A stretch of 64,000 bases of DNA, taken from positions 1 to 64,000 of the forward strand of contig JAFSYI010000061.1 in NCBI GenBank assembly GCA_017450065.1, written 5' to 3'. The notes beneath the pieces are model-generated. The model ran no database searches. It had not been told where the DNA came from and was given only the letters and a program-made list of their open reading frames with translations. Position numbers and translations under genes: made by a program. Below are positions 32,815-42,463 of the stretch, one piece after another (positions within the stretch are counted from its first letter, which is position 1; each line of letters begins with the position of its first letter). The stretch is from Lachnospiraceae bacterium. GTDB taxonomy: Bacteria > Bacillota > Clostridia > Lachnospirales > Lachnospiraceae.

Positions 32815-34029
32815 GTGGCCAGCTTTGGTTATGAAGCCATAAATGCTAAGGGAGCAACAGTAAGAGGCAGCGTAGAAGCCGATAATATAGATAAAGCTAC
32901 CGCGATGCTTAAGGCGCAGGAGCTGATTCCTGTAAGCGTAAAGGAGCAGGACGCCCTGACCAAGGATATGAGCTTTGCATTCTTAAGCAAGAAACCGGAT
33001 GCGAGAGCTTTCTCGGTATTCTGCCGTCAGTTCGTATCAATGGCCCAGGCCGGTGTATCCCTTATAGATTCGCTCAACATGCTGAGCGATCAGACAGAGA
33101 ATAAGGTCTTAAGAGATGCTATAAGAGAAGTCCAGACCGAGGTTGAGAAGGGCGAAAGTCTTACGGTTGCGATGCGTAAGCAGAAGATAATGCCTCCGCT
33201 TCTCTGCTCGATGGTTGAAGCCGGTGAAGCTTCCGGTTCGTTGGACATAGCCTTCGACAGAATGGCAGTGCATTTTGAAAAAGATGCAAAAATAAAAGCT
33301 TTGGTAAAGAAAGCCGCAATATATCCGATAATAGTAATAATAGTAGCAATAGCCGTTGTCATAGTAATGCTTCGAATGGTAATACCTACTTTTGCTGACA
33401 TGTTCAAGGATATGGATATGGATCTTCCGGCAATAACAAAAGGTGTTATTAAGTTGAGCGACTTTATAGGTGAAAGATGGCTTTTGATTATTATAGTAGT
33501 AGGTGGTTTGGTATTTGCGGTTAGAGCATTTAAGAAAAGCTCATACGGAGAAATGGTATTTGCAAAAGCAGGTCTTAGGCTACCACTATTTGGTTCTCTT
33601 ACTATAAAGAATTCGTCTGCGCGTTTAGCAAGAACACTAAGTACTCTGCTAGCTGCTGGTCTTCCTTTGGTAGAAGCTACGGGTATAACCGCTGATACAA
33701 TGGATAATAAGATAATAAAGGATGCCTTGCTTGCAGCGAAGGATGAGATAGTACAAGGTACTCCTTTATCGGTTCCGCTTAAACAGTGTGGGCTGTTCCC
33801 GCCTATGGTATATCAAATGACCAGAATAGGCGAGGAAGCCGGTGATATTGAAGGACTTCTTGAGAAACTTGCAGACTACTACGAGGAAGAAGTTGAAATG
33901 GCCACGGCATCGCTAATGGCTGCAATGGAACCTATGATAATCATCGTTTTGGCTGGAATAGTAGGTACACTTATAGGAGCAGTACTTGCACCTATGGCTA
34001 AGATGTATGAAGGTCTTGATAACCTCTAA
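32815..34029 (+). CDS. pilC: Pilus inner-membrane platform protein
   Basis: A 404-residue PilC/GspF protein with two GspF domains (about residues 60-185 and 265-390) and three hydrophobic segments (about 170, 220 and 375). F-RQF---AQAGVSL at residue 66 and the second LL-AGLPLVEA copy at 280 are typical. It starts at GTG 32815 after AGGAGG. It joins the motor to the growing pilus. Confidence 0.95.
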   Translation: MASFGYEAINAKGATVRGSVEADNIDKATAMLKAQELIPVSVKEQDALTKDMSFAFLSKKPDARAFSVFCRQFVSMAQAGVSLIDSLNMLSDQTENKVLRDAIREVQTEVEKGESLTVAMRKQKIMPPLLCSMVEAGEASGSLDIAFDRMAVHFEKDAKIKALVKKAAIYPIIVIIVAIAVVIVMLRMVIPTFADMFKDMDMDLPAITKGVIKLSDFIGERWLLIIIVVGGLVFAVRAFKKSSYGEMVFAKAGLRLPLFGSLTIKNSSARLARTLSTLLAAGLPLVEATGITADTMDNKIIKDALLAAKDEIVQGTPLSVPLKQCGLFPPMVYQMTRIGEEAGDIEGLLEKLADYYEEEVEMATASLMAAMEPMIIIVLAGIVGTLIGAVLAPMAKMYEGLDNL

Positions 34030-34107
34030 TAACGAATTAAGCACTCATAATAGGGGTGGGTGTTTAAGATATAAAAAACATTTTTTAAACGAAAAGGAGA
34101 TAGGAAA

Positions 34108-34551
34108 ATGAAGAAAATGAATAACAAAGGTTTTTCACTCGTCGAGCTTATCATCGTAATTGCAATCATGGCAATCCTGATCGCTGTACTGGCACCTCAG
34201 TATCTGCGCTATGTTGAGAAGTCAAGGCTTCAGTCAGATAACTCGGCTGTTGGAGAGGTTGCGAACGCTGTGAAAGTAGCTGCTGCAAACGATGAAATCA
34301 ATTCGGCTATCAGAGCAGCAGGTGGTGCAACAATTACAGTTTCCAATGGACCTACAACAACAGTTACTCAGTTACAGACAGAATTAAATAATGTCTGCGG
34401 AAGCAATATTCAGCTTAAGGCCAATAAGTATGGTACAACAGCTCCCACAATTAGTGTTTCTATCGATAGCACTAGTGGTGCAGCGGTAGTAGATGCGTTA
34501 AATTACTTCTCGGATGTTAATCAGACGACAGCAACAACTGTTAGAATGTAA
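34108..34551 (+). CDS. Type IV prepilin (major pilin candidate)
   Basis: A 147-residue prepilin. A short leader MKKMNNKG is cut before FSLVELIIVIAIMAILIAVL, with the Glu at +5. The globular part is small, Thr/Ala/Asn-rich, with one cysteine. AAGGAGAT precedes the ATG. An AT-only hairpin (GTTTAA/TTAAAC) lies upstream. Its N-terminus is almost the same as the pilin at 51481. Confidence 0.93.
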   Translation: MKKMNNKGFSLVELIIVIAIMAILIAVLAPQYLRYVEKSRLQSDNSAVGEVANAVKVAAANDEINSAIRAAGGATITVSNGPTTTVTQLQTELNNVCGSNIQLKANKYGTTAPTISVSIDSTSGAAVVDALNYFSDVNQTTATTVRM

Positions 34552-34565
34552 TATGAGGTTTTTTG

Positions 34566-35333
34566 ATGGGACTGTGTTTGGTTTGTAGCTTAACGGCTCT
34601 ACTTGGTGTGATTATCGGTAGCTTCTTGAATGTCTGCATTATGCGTATACCTTTAAAGCAAACCATAGTCACTGATCGCTCCCATTGTATGAAATGCGGA
34701 TATCAGCTCAAGTGGTACGATTTAGTACCACTTGTGAGCTGGTTAGCATTAAGAGGCAGATGCCGGAAATGTAAACAGCCTATTTCAAAGCAGTACCCTA
34801 TCATTGAAGCTGTTAATGGAATAGCCTGGTGCATAATAGCAGTAGTGAGAGGTATCGGTGAAGATCTTCCCTACAACGGCACAACTGTGTGCTACATGGC
34901 ATTATTTTCGGCATTGTTAGTCTTAAGTGTAATTGATTTTCGCACCTATGAGATTCCAATAGGTTGCAACATATTTATACTAGCCGTTGGGCTGATCCAT
35001 CTGTGTATGGACTTGTCCCATTGGTCACTGTATGTGATCGGCCTGATAGCGGTTAGTTTTTTTCTTTATCTGATTTATATTCTATCTAAAGGAAGAGCGA
35101 TCGGTGGCGGAGATGTTAAACTTATGGCTTCTTGTGGGCTGCTGATTGGATGGAAGCTTAATATAGTTGCTTTCTTCCTTGGATGTTTATTCGGTTCAGT
35201 TATTCATATACTAAGAATGAAAGTCTCAAAAGAAGATCATGTGCTTGCAATGGGTCCGTATCTTTCAATGGGAGTAATAATATCAGCGTTGTGGGGGCAG
35301 CGTTTGATAGACTGGTATATGAATTTTTTATAA
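34566..35333 (+). CDS. pilD: Prepilin peptidase/N-methyltransferase
   Basis: A 255-residue membrane aspartyl protease. The cytoplasmic zinc loop has CMKCGYQ and CRKCKQP (about residues 40-75). The catalytic aspartates are in VIDFRTYEIP (about 122) and GGGDVKLMAS (about 182). It cleaves prepilin leaders and methylates the new end. ATG 34566 is chosen; a TTG directly precedes it. Ribosome site weak. Confidence 0.95.
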   Translation: MGLCLVCSLTALLGVIIGSFLNVCIMRIPLKQTIVTDRSHCMKCGYQLKWYDLVPLVSWLALRGRCRKCKQPISKQYPIIEAVNGIAWCIIAVVRGIGEDLPYNGTTVCYMALFSALLVLSVIDFRTYEIPIGCNIFILAVGLIHLCMDLSHWSLYVIGLIAVSFFLYLIYILSKGRAIGGGDVKLMASCGLLIGWKLNIVAFFLGCLFGSVIHILRMKVSKEDHVLAMGPYLSMGVIISALWGQRLIDWYMNFL

Positions 35334-35362
35334 GATAATAGATAAGGGGATAAAACAGGACA

Positions 35363-35435
35363 GGGTATCGAAGTTAAGAAGCTGTATTAGTACTAATACA
35401 GATTTTTAACCTTGATACCCATTAGTGGTATCAAG
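35363..35435 (+). promoter_or_regulatory. Mutually exclusive hairpins in the pilM leader
   Basis: First structure: GGGTATC-AAG at 35363 pairs with CTTGATACCC at 35411-35420, enclosing a perfect CTGTATTAGT/ACTAATACAG hairpin (35382-35401). Second: CTTGATACC (35411-35419) pairs perfectly with GGTATCAAG (35427-35435), loop CATTAGT. The shared strand can be in only one. This lies 27 bases before the pilM start codon. No strong T-run follows. Confidence 0.6.
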
Positions 35436-35461
35436 AAACTTAAATTTGCGAGGACAACAGG

Positions 35462-37237
35462 ATGAGTAAGGTACTCAGTATTGAGTTGGGATATTCCCTT
35501 GTACGTGTGTGCGAAGTTGACTACAAGGTAAAGAAACCCAAGGTTTACATCAACTTCGAATTCAGAACGCCGGTTGGCTCAATTGAGGATGGTTTTATAA
35601 GAAAGCCTGAAGAACTTGGTAATGCGCTGAAGAGTGCTTTAGACGCCAGAGGTTTAAAGACTAAGCAGGTGGTATATTCAATATCATCGGCTAAGATAGC
35701 AAGCAGAGATACCAATATACCTTTTGTTAAGGAAAATAAGCTTGCGGATCTTGTAAATGCTTCGGCGACGGATGTTTTTCCCGTAGATGTAAGCAACTGT
35801 AAGATAACTCATCAGATACTTGAGACTCTTGATGACGGTAACGGAAATAAGAAATACCATGTTGCACTGTATGCAGCTCCCAATGATCTTCTTGAGAGTT
35901 ACTATACCATGTCAGCGATCGCAGGTGTACAGATAGTTGCACTTGATTACAGTGCTAACAGCTTTGCTAATGCGATAAAAAGTACATTTGTAACCGGAAC
36001 GCAGATGGCAGTTAAGATAGATGACAGGTCATCTTTGGTTACTGTATTGCATGACGGCGCTCAGGTATTACAGAGAACTGTGCCTTATGGCGGAGATTCA
36101 GCCATTGATGCTGTTATTGATATGGAGGAGAAGGAAAGCGGAGAACGAGTTACATATGAGAAGGCTCTGGGTCTCCTTCAGATGCGTTCATGTATAAGAG
36201 CTTCTGTTGATCCATCTGTATTTGATGATGAAGATGGCAGCGATGAACGGATTAAACAGTTCAGAATGAATGTTGCTGAATCTTTTACAATGTTCAATAG
36301 CTCTATCTCCAGGGTAATTGACTATTATAATTCGCGTAATTCGGATAATCCGATAGAAGGAGTGTTTATAACAGGATATGCAGAGTCCTTTCTTGGATTA
36401 ACCAAGTTAATGAGTAATGAATTAGACCTTCCTGTTGAAAGACTTTCTAATGTAGGAAGCGATATTTTTTCCGGCCTAAAAGAAGGCGGTCCCTATGTTA
36501 ATTGTATTGGTGCTGCAATTGAGCCGATGGATTTTATCCCTGATATACATAGTGATAAAAGGAAAGGAAAGGCCAGGAAAGCCGGTCAAAAAGGATCAAC
36601 CGGGAAGGTTATCCAGGGCACAGCAAAGGAAACGAATTATGTTGTACCTTCTATAATATTTACTTTTCTCTGCGTTTTGGCTGCAGCAGGAATTACAGCA
36701 GTAACAATGATCCCATACAGGAGCGAAGTAAGTAAGAATAAACAACTGGTCCAGAGGGATGCAGAGCTTGCACCGGTTCAGGAAATATACAGGAATAAAA
36801 TATTTTCCGATAAATATCTTGAGCAGACCAAAATGCTTTATTTCCAGACAAGAAATCCAAATGAAGGTTTACTTAATTTTATAAGTGAGCTTGAAAATAC
36901 ACTTCCAAGGACTGTAAATGTCAGTTCGTTTAGTGCAAATGATACAACTGTAGTACTTAATCTCCAAGTGGATTCAAAAGATGCGGCTGCAAAAACCATA
37001 CAGGATGTGAGAAAATTTGATTCGGTTCTTGGAGTTACCGTAGGCGGAATAAATGAAGAGGTTAATGAGTTTGGCGGCTCAATAGTTACATTTACTTTAA
37101 ATATCACATATGCTCCTTTATCTGTAGATGATCCGATCACGGATATTAATGCTTCGTCATCCGGTAATGCAAATGATCAGAATGCGGAATCGAATGAAAC
37201 AGGTAATACAGATGGGGCAGAGGAGGTAGAGCAATGA
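35462..37237 (+). CDS. pilM: PilM-PilN fusion, pilus alignment protein
   Basis: A 591-residue protein. Residues 1-350 are an actin-like PilM (SIELGYSLVRVCEVD at start; Gly-rich VFITGYAESFLGL near 300). A basic linker (350-385) leads to one membrane helix near 391-414 (VVPSIIFTFLCVLAAAGITA), and residues 415-560 match PilN (FISELENTLPRTVNVSSF, then a ferredoxin-like fold). In most systems PilM and PilN are separate and bind each other through the PilN cytoplasmic tail; here they are one chain. The gene overlaps pilO by 4 bases. Confidence 0.85.
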   Translation: MSKVLSIELGYSLVRVCEVDYKVKKPKVYINFEFRTPVGSIEDGFIRKPEELGNALKSALDARGLKTKQVVYSISSAKIASRDTNIPFVKENKLADLVNASATDVFPVDVSNCKITHQILETLDDGNGNKKYHVALYAAPNDLLESYYTMSAIAGVQIVALDYSANSFANAIKSTFVTGTQMAVKIDDRSSLVTVLHDGAQVLQRTVPYGGDSAIDAVIDMEEKESGERVTYEKALGLLQMRSCIRASVDPSVFDDEDGSDERIKQFRMNVAESFTMFNSSISRVIDYYNSRNSDNPIEGVFITGYAESFLGLTKLMSNELDLPVERLSNVGSDIFSGLKEGGPYVNCIGAAIEPMDFIPDIHSDKRKGKARKAGQKGSTGKVIQGTAKETNYVVPSIIFTFLCVLAAAGITAVTMIPYRSEVSKNKQLVQRDAELAPVQEIYRNKIFSDKYLEQTKMLYFQTRNPNEGLLNFISELENTLPRTVNVSSFSANDTTVVLNLQVDSKDAAAKTIQDVRKFDSVLGVTVGGINEEVNEFGGSIVTFTLNITYAPLSVDDPITDINASSSGNANDQNAESNETGNTDGAEEVEQ

Positions 37238-38076
37238 AGTATGTTGTAACTCAGAGAGATAAAGCTATATTGATAGCTCTTGTTGGAATTGTAGCTTTGG
37301 CTGTTTCGTGGTTCCTGATACATAATAAATATACAGAACTGACAGATCAGCTCAAGCAGACGAATAATGCCATTCAGGCCAGGGTTGATGTTCTTCAGAG
37401 TATAGCCGATCAGCAGTCGGAACTCGTTGCTACCACTAATTCCAACAATCAGGAAGCAGAGAGGATATTGGCTAAGTTTCCTTCTAATGTTTATGAAGAG
37501 GATGTAATACTTCTTGCCAAAGGACTACAGGAATTCGCTCCGTATGAACTTATTGAATCGGTGGGAATAGGAGCGCCTGCAGAGCTTTACAGGTATGAAG
37601 ACATTAATGCCCAGACAAATGAAGTGGTTAACGGATATATTCCTGCACAGGTAACAGAGAACTCAGCACCGCCGGCAGAAGGCCAGCCTGCAGAAGGACA
37701 GCCTGCTGAAGCACCTGCTGCTGCACCAATAATGGAAGAACTTCCGGTGTTATATGCAAGAAACTGTACTATGACAGGAGAAACCGATTATGACGGACTG
37801 AAGAATACAATAAGGTATATAGTTGATAATACAGACAGATGCAAGCTTCAGATCAATGCGGCGTATGATATCACAACGGGAATGCTTCAGTCTAATGTGA
37901 CAGTAGGTAAATATTATGTTACCGGAACAGGAAAAGCATATATTGAGCCTGATATAACAAATGTAATACAAGGTACCGATAATATATTTGGAACCGTTTC
38001 GCTTAGCGAAAGCAGACCGCTTGGAGGCGCAGCGGTCAGGGAGGGTGCTACAGAAGAGGAAACCGAAGGCGAGTAA
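37234..38076 (+). CDS. pilO: PilO-like alignment protein
   Basis: A 280-residue membrane protein. A single helix is at residues 10-28, followed by a coiled-coil (LTDQLKQTNNAIQARVDVLQ) and a periplasm-side-type domain. A Pro/Ala/Glu-rich linker with repeated AEGQP lies near residues 145-165. ATG overlaps the end of the PilM-N gene (ATGA). With PilN it would link motor and wall-spanning parts. Position and topology support PilO; sequence similarity is weak. Confidence 0.75.
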   Translation: MKYVVTQRDKAILIALVGIVALAVSWFLIHNKYTELTDQLKQTNNAIQARVDVLQSIADQQSELVATTNSNNQEAERILAKFPSNVYEEDVILLAKGLQEFAPYELIESVGIGAPAELYRYEDINAQTNEVVNGYIPAQVTENSAPPAEGQPAEGQPAEAPAAAPIMEELPVLYARNCTMTGETDYDGLKNTIRYIVDNTDRCKLQINAAYDITTGMLQSNVTVGKYYVTGTGKAYIEPDITNVIQGTDNIFGTVSLSESRPLGGAAVREGATEEETEGE

Positions 38077-38095
38077 GAAAGGAAAGGGAACTGTA

Positions 38096-39472
38096 ATGAT
38101 TGTAAAGAGGCGGCTTGATGACAAAGGAATGACATTGGTTGAGTTGTTGGTTGCTATAGTTATACTTGCAATCATTGTGGTTCCTTTATTACATGCATTT
38201 GTTTCTTCCGCCAGAGTGAATATGTCATCGAGGAAAAATTTAAGAGTTACAACGACAGCTCAGGATGTTATGGAGGGATTAAGAGCCGATACACTTGAGG
38301 AATTAGCTCTTCAGATACATAATCCGTCCGGAACGACATTATCAGGTAATGCTGTAAGGGATGGTTTCAGGATAATAGACAGAGCGCTTGTAACCGGTTC
38401 GATAAGCGAAAACAGATGTACTGTAGCTGCTGACGGGTCTGTGAGTGGTCTCAAGGTTGCAAGTGCGTCAGAGACATCAGATGATGATAAGCCCTGTATA
38501 ACGACTACTGATGGGATGGAAACATATGAGTTCCACCCTAAGTCTGACGGAAAATATTATTTTACGATGACTGATGTCACTGTAGATACCACCGGCACCT
38601 CCAACTATAATGTTGATGTACTTGTAATGGCTGATGCAACCAAATACAGAAGTGGTGGATCGGCTTCCGTATCATATAACAGTACTCCGATAGTGGATAT
38701 ATCGGACATGAAGGATGTATCCGATTTTGTAATAGAGCTTAAGGAAAAGGATCTTCTGACACAGCTTAACGGAGCATTTTCGACATCTTACACAATGCAG
38801 GATGTATATTTAAAAGTAGATATTGAACTTAAGAAGGTTAATGTTTCCGAAAATGACAGATACAAGATAGAGGCAACGTACAGTATTATTTCAAAAGCCA
38901 ACAGCAGTCAGAAAAAGGAAGAAAGCATAGTTATTACCAGGGATCAGATCAGAAATATATATCTGTTCTATCATCCGACATATAATGGGAAAACAATTGC
39001 AGCCAATACGCAACCGGACGAGATTAATTTCGTTAATAATGATCTTCTGGATAACAATTTCTATATAGTAAAACAGTATGACAGCTCATTATCATTTATT
39101 GATACATGGGAAGATGCATACAGGTGCAAGGTTGATATAACCGAATCAGGATCGACCACACCACATACGAGATTAAGAACGAATCTGGATTATAATCTGA
39201 GAAGCGTAATGAATAATGCAACATTAGGCGGAACAGGTGAGATCACAGAGATGGCTACGCGACAGGCTACGTATATATATAACACTACTGCATTAACAGA
39301 AGCGGAAATAAATGATATTAAGGGCCAGATGGGCGGAAGCCGGGTGGAAGACAGATTCTATGATGTTAAGGTATATGTATATGACAAAGGAAGTATCAGT
39401 GCAGCTTTGTCGGGAAGCGGTGATATACCTGCAAGCAAGATGCTTATAAGTCTTGAAGGAAGTATGAGATAA
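38096..39472 (+). CDS. Large pseudopilin, PilV-like
   Basis: About 458 residues. A short leader ends DDKG, then MTLVELLVAIVILAIIVVPL, a type III signal with Glu at +5. The rest is a large extracellular domain, much longer than the 150-200 residues of typical PilV. ATG 38096 is used because of GGAAAGGGA upstream; an open frame further upstream overlaps pilO in another frame and has no signal. Function as a minor pilin is inferred from signal and position. Confidence 0.8.
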   Translation: MIVKRRLDDKGMTLVELLVAIVILAIIVVPLLHAFVSSARVNMSSRKNLRVTTTAQDVMEGLRADTLEELALQIHNPSGTTLSGNAVRDGFRIIDRALVTGSISENRCTVAADGSVSGLKVASASETSDDDKPCITTTDGMETYEFHPKSDGKYYFTMTDVTVDTTGTSNYNVDVLVMADATKYRSGGSASVSYNSTPIVDISDMKDVSDFVIELKEKDLLTQLNGAFSTSYTMQDVYLKVDIELKKVNVSENDRYKIEATYSIISKANSSQKKEESIVITRDQIRNIYLFYHPTYNGKTIAANTQPDEINFVNNDLLDNNFYIVKQYDSSLSFIDTWEDAYRCKVDITESGSTTPHTRLRTNLDYNLRSVMNNATLGGTGEITEMATRQATYIYNTTALTEAEINDIKGQMGGSRVEDRFYDVKVYVYDKGSISAALSGSGDIPASKMLISLEGSMR

Positions 39473-39485
39473 ACGGAGGTATACA

Positions 39486-41885
39486 GTGATTCAGAGATTA
39501 TTCAGACGTAATAAACTGTATAAAGATAATAAGGGCTCGGCAATTGTCATGGTGGTTATTGCGCTTGCGTTCATATCCATATTGGGTGTAACAATAATGT
39601 GGATGTCAATGAGCAATTACCGGATGAAAGCAACCGATCAGAACAATAAACAGGGCTTTTATACAGCTGAAACCGTTCTTGAACAGATTCGTATGGGCCT
39701 GCAGTCCGATGCATCTGTTGCAGCCAATTCGGCATATAGTGTTATTATGCAGAACTACAGTGATTGGTCGGAAGCAAAGCGTGAAAGCGAATTCAAAACT
39801 GAATTCAAGAAAAGTCTTGTTGCCAGACTGCAGGATCCTGCCAATATAGGTTTTTACAGCATAGATCATCTCGCCCAGTATATAGATACGGCCATAAATA
39901 TAAGTACTGATAACTCTGCAAAGGGATTGCCTATAAGATTCATAAAGGGTTCACTGGGTACGATAGGAGAGATACAGAATGTAAGCTCAGAAGGCTGGAT
40001 AATCCTGAAAGGAATAACACTTGAGTATACCGATGATGAAGGATTCTATTCGGAAATAACCACAGATATTATGATCTCTGCTCCGGATACTGCTTTTGTT
40101 GATACATCATCTCTGCCTCCCATTTTTAAATATGCCCTGATAGCAGACCAGGGGCTTGAAGTGGGAAGTCATCCTCTTGAGGTAGATGGAAGTATTTATG
40201 CAGGCGGAGGAGAAACAGGTGGTATTGATATTGGCAGAAACGTTAAGATCTATGATTCATCATATGTTGTATCAAACGGTCCGTTTGTCATAGAAAATGC
40301 AGGCTCAACCAATACTTCCATAGAATCTGATGCTTTTTATGTATCCGATATAGCTGTTAATGACGGAGTACTGAATGTTAAGTCAAATACAAGAGTAGCA
40401 GATGATCTGACACTTTCCGGACGTACAGCAAAGGTAAATATGGAAGGTACTTATATAGGGTTCGGTAACTCTATGTCTGATTCGGTAAAGAGCAGTGCAA
40501 TAGTTATTAACGGTACCAATGCAGATCTTAATATGAGCGGACTCAGCAATCTGATAATTGCAGGCCATTCTTTTATCGGTACTGGAAAAGCAAAGGAAGC
40601 CGATGCTTTATCAACGGATCTTACGATTGTAAATGATGATGGAACTACATCCACCTATAATTGGAATGATGACCCATTGGATGCAGGATCAATCGCAAAG
40701 GTTAATTCCAATGTAATGATGGGAGAGTCGGTTGCTGTGAAAGGTAATCAGCTGGCATATCTGATTCCGGATGAGTGTATAGCCATTAATGGAAATCAGT
40801 TGACGGACTTCAGCAAGAATCCAATGACGCTTTCAGAATGGCATAAGATGAGCAGGACTTATTATGAGATTAATTCCTCCGGAATAAGAGTTCCCAAAGC
40901 CGGATTCGCTCCTGTTGCAATGAATAAGAAAATATCTTCAATGGGTGGGAATATGCTCAGTGATTATGCACCCGGAGGAGAAGCGGATGTTAAATGGCAG
41001 ACGGTTTTTGCACCGAGTAACGGTCAGACACTCGTTTATTTCTATATAAAATTTGCGGATAATCAGTCAGCCAATTCGTATGCAACCGACTATTACAGGA
41101 ATCATAAGGACAGAATAGATAATTATATTTCTGTTTATGCTGATAATATCTTACTTCCCGCAAGCAGGGATGATGTATTTACTCAGGCGGGTACAGTATC
41201 AAGGAATAAGACTCTTTCATCCAATGGTTACGGAGAAGCTCATCTGCTCACTACGCTCCAGGAGGGTGAATGTACCGGAAGCGCAAAAATATACACGGCT
41301 CTTTGCAGCAATCTTACAGAAAACATGGATGCGCTTACTTCGGAAGAGTTAAGTAACAGTGTATATAATAATATAGTTGTAAGCGGAAACGGAATAAGAA
41401 GCTTCACCGGAAATGGTGGAACAAAGAAATTTAAAGATTCAACAGGTAGCGTGATAGCTATAGTTACCGATGCGCAGACAGATATTTCCGGAATATATGA
41501 TGGGTCGGGTACAGGTGCAACTGCAACCGGATATGAGTATGATAGTGCAACAGATGGTACCGATGTAAAGCTTATATTGGCTACTCATGATGTTGTATTG
41601 GATTCTGACTTCAGCGGAATAGTTATTGCAGGTGGAAAGATATATATAAACGGAGATGTAAAACTCGTAGGAATAGGTGATGACTCCGATAAAAAGGAAG
41701 AAATGATCAAGGTATTACAGCAGCTTTATGATCCGACGGGAGCGGATCCCAATGCCAATGTGAGACCTATCGATTTCTTTAAAGATGGAGATTTGTACAT
41801 AGCAAGCAGCGGTTCATCGAGTTCCGGACTGGGTTATGTAGACATTAATAATTCGGTTATGTATCAGAATTGGATCAAGAGGTAA
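39486..41885 (+). CDS. Large PilX-like minor subunit
   Basis: A 799-residue protein. The N-terminus (RRNKLYKDNKGSAIVMVVIALAFISILGVTI) looks like PilX/GspK, lacking the Glu at +5 as some tip subunits do. Middle (residues 230-370) is rich in short Asn/Gly/Val repeats (VDGSIYAGGG, IGRNVKIYDSSYVV) and may form a beta-helix. GTG start at 39486 follows GGAGGT. Size is several times that of normal PilX. Likely exported and part of the pilus tip or surface (inference). Confidence 0.7.
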   Translation: MIQRLFRRNKLYKDNKGSAIVMVVIALAFISILGVTIMWMSMSNYRMKATDQNNKQGFYTAETVLEQIRMGLQSDASVAANSAYSVIMQNYSDWSEAKRESEFKTEFKKSLVARLQDPANIGFYSIDHLAQYIDTAINISTDNSAKGLPIRFIKGSLGTIGEIQNVSSEGWIILKGITLEYTDDEGFYSEITTDIMISAPDTAFVDTSSLPPIFKYALIADQGLEVGSHPLEVDGSIYAGGGETGGIDIGRNVKIYDSSYVVSNGPFVIENAGSTNTSIESDAFYVSDIAVNDGVLNVKSNTRVADDLTLSGRTAKVNMEGTYIGFGNSMSDSVKSSAIVINGTNADLNMSGLSNLIIAGHSFIGTGKAKEADALSTDLTIVNDDGTTSTYNWNDDPLDAGSIAKVNSNVMMGESVAVKGNQLAYLIPDECIAINGNQLTDFSKNPMTLSEWHKMSRTYYEINSSGIRVPKAGFAPVAMNKKISSMGGNMLSDYAPGGEADVKWQTVFAPSNGQTLVYFYIKFADNQSANSYATDYYRNHKDRIDNYISVYADNILLPASRDDVFTQAGTVSRNKTLSSNGYGEAHLLTTLQEGECTGSAKIYTALCSNLTENMDALTSEELSNSVYNNIVVSGNGIRSFTGNGGTKKFKDSTGSVIAIVTDAQTDISGIYDGSGTGATATGYEYDSATDGTDVKLILATHDVVLDSDFSGIVIAGGKIYINGDVKLVGIGDDSDKKEEMIKVLQQLYDPTGADPNANVRPIDFFKDGDLYIASSGSSSSGLGYVDINNSVMYQNWIKR

Positions 41886-41891
41886 TTTAGT

Positions 41892-42446
41892 ATGATAACA
41901 AAGGATAACCGTGGACTTACATTGGTAGAACTGATGGTTGCGATAGCCATAATTGGTATTATAGCAACCATGCTTGTGATGAACACAGGATATATTCAGA
42001 GTTCCGCAGCACGTTCTCTTGCCAATTCCATTAAGACATCGGTAGGTGAAACCCGAATTAAGACAATGGGCAAACAGGAGACCTTACTGTACATTTATAA
42101 GGACAGTGCCGACGGAAGATATTACAAGCAGTTTATAACCAAAGTTAATGATAGTGTTCATTATGAGCCGGTAGAAATGATAGGTAAACATTATCCGTCG
42201 GTTAATTATTCATATGTTAACAGTTCAGGAACAACAGTTACCAACACTATTAATGCAGGAAGTGGAAACGGACTTCTCATAGCATTTGACAGAACCAACG
42301 GTAAAGAGAAGGTAGTAAGTGGTCAGGCTCTGGCTGACGGATCAACAAAAGACAGTGTATCATGTAATAACATAACCGTGAGCGGAGGCGGAGCGGATTA
42401 TATTGTGGAAATAGTACCTGCAACAGGTAAAGTGTCTCTTAAGTAG
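41892..42446 (+). CDS. GspH/FimT-like pseudopilin
   Basis: A 184-residue pseudopilin. Signal: KDNRG then LTLVELMVAIAIIGIIATMLV. The rest is a small beta-rich domain. It is of normal size, unlike its neighbours. It follows the PilX-like gene by 6 bases. Confidence 0.85.
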   Translation: MITKDNRGLTLVELMVAIAIIGIIATMLVMNTGYIQSSAARSLANSIKTSVGETRIKTMGKQETLLYIYKDSADGRYYKQFITKVNDSVHYEPVEMIGKHYPSVNYSYVNSSGTTVTNTINAGSGNGLLIAFDRTNGKEKVVSGQALADGSTKDSVSCNNITVSGGGADYIVEIVPATGKVSLK

Positions 42447-42463
42447 TAATGGAGGGTTGTATA

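Noticed and set aside
34030..34107. Possible riboswitch or strong attenuator before the first pilin gene
   Set aside because: Only an AT-rich weak stem (GTTTAA/TTAAAC) is seen and no known aptamer motif matches.
37988..38095. Upstream extension of the PilV-like frame into pilO
   Set aside because: It overlaps pilO in another frame, and would bury the prepilin signal 36 residues inside.
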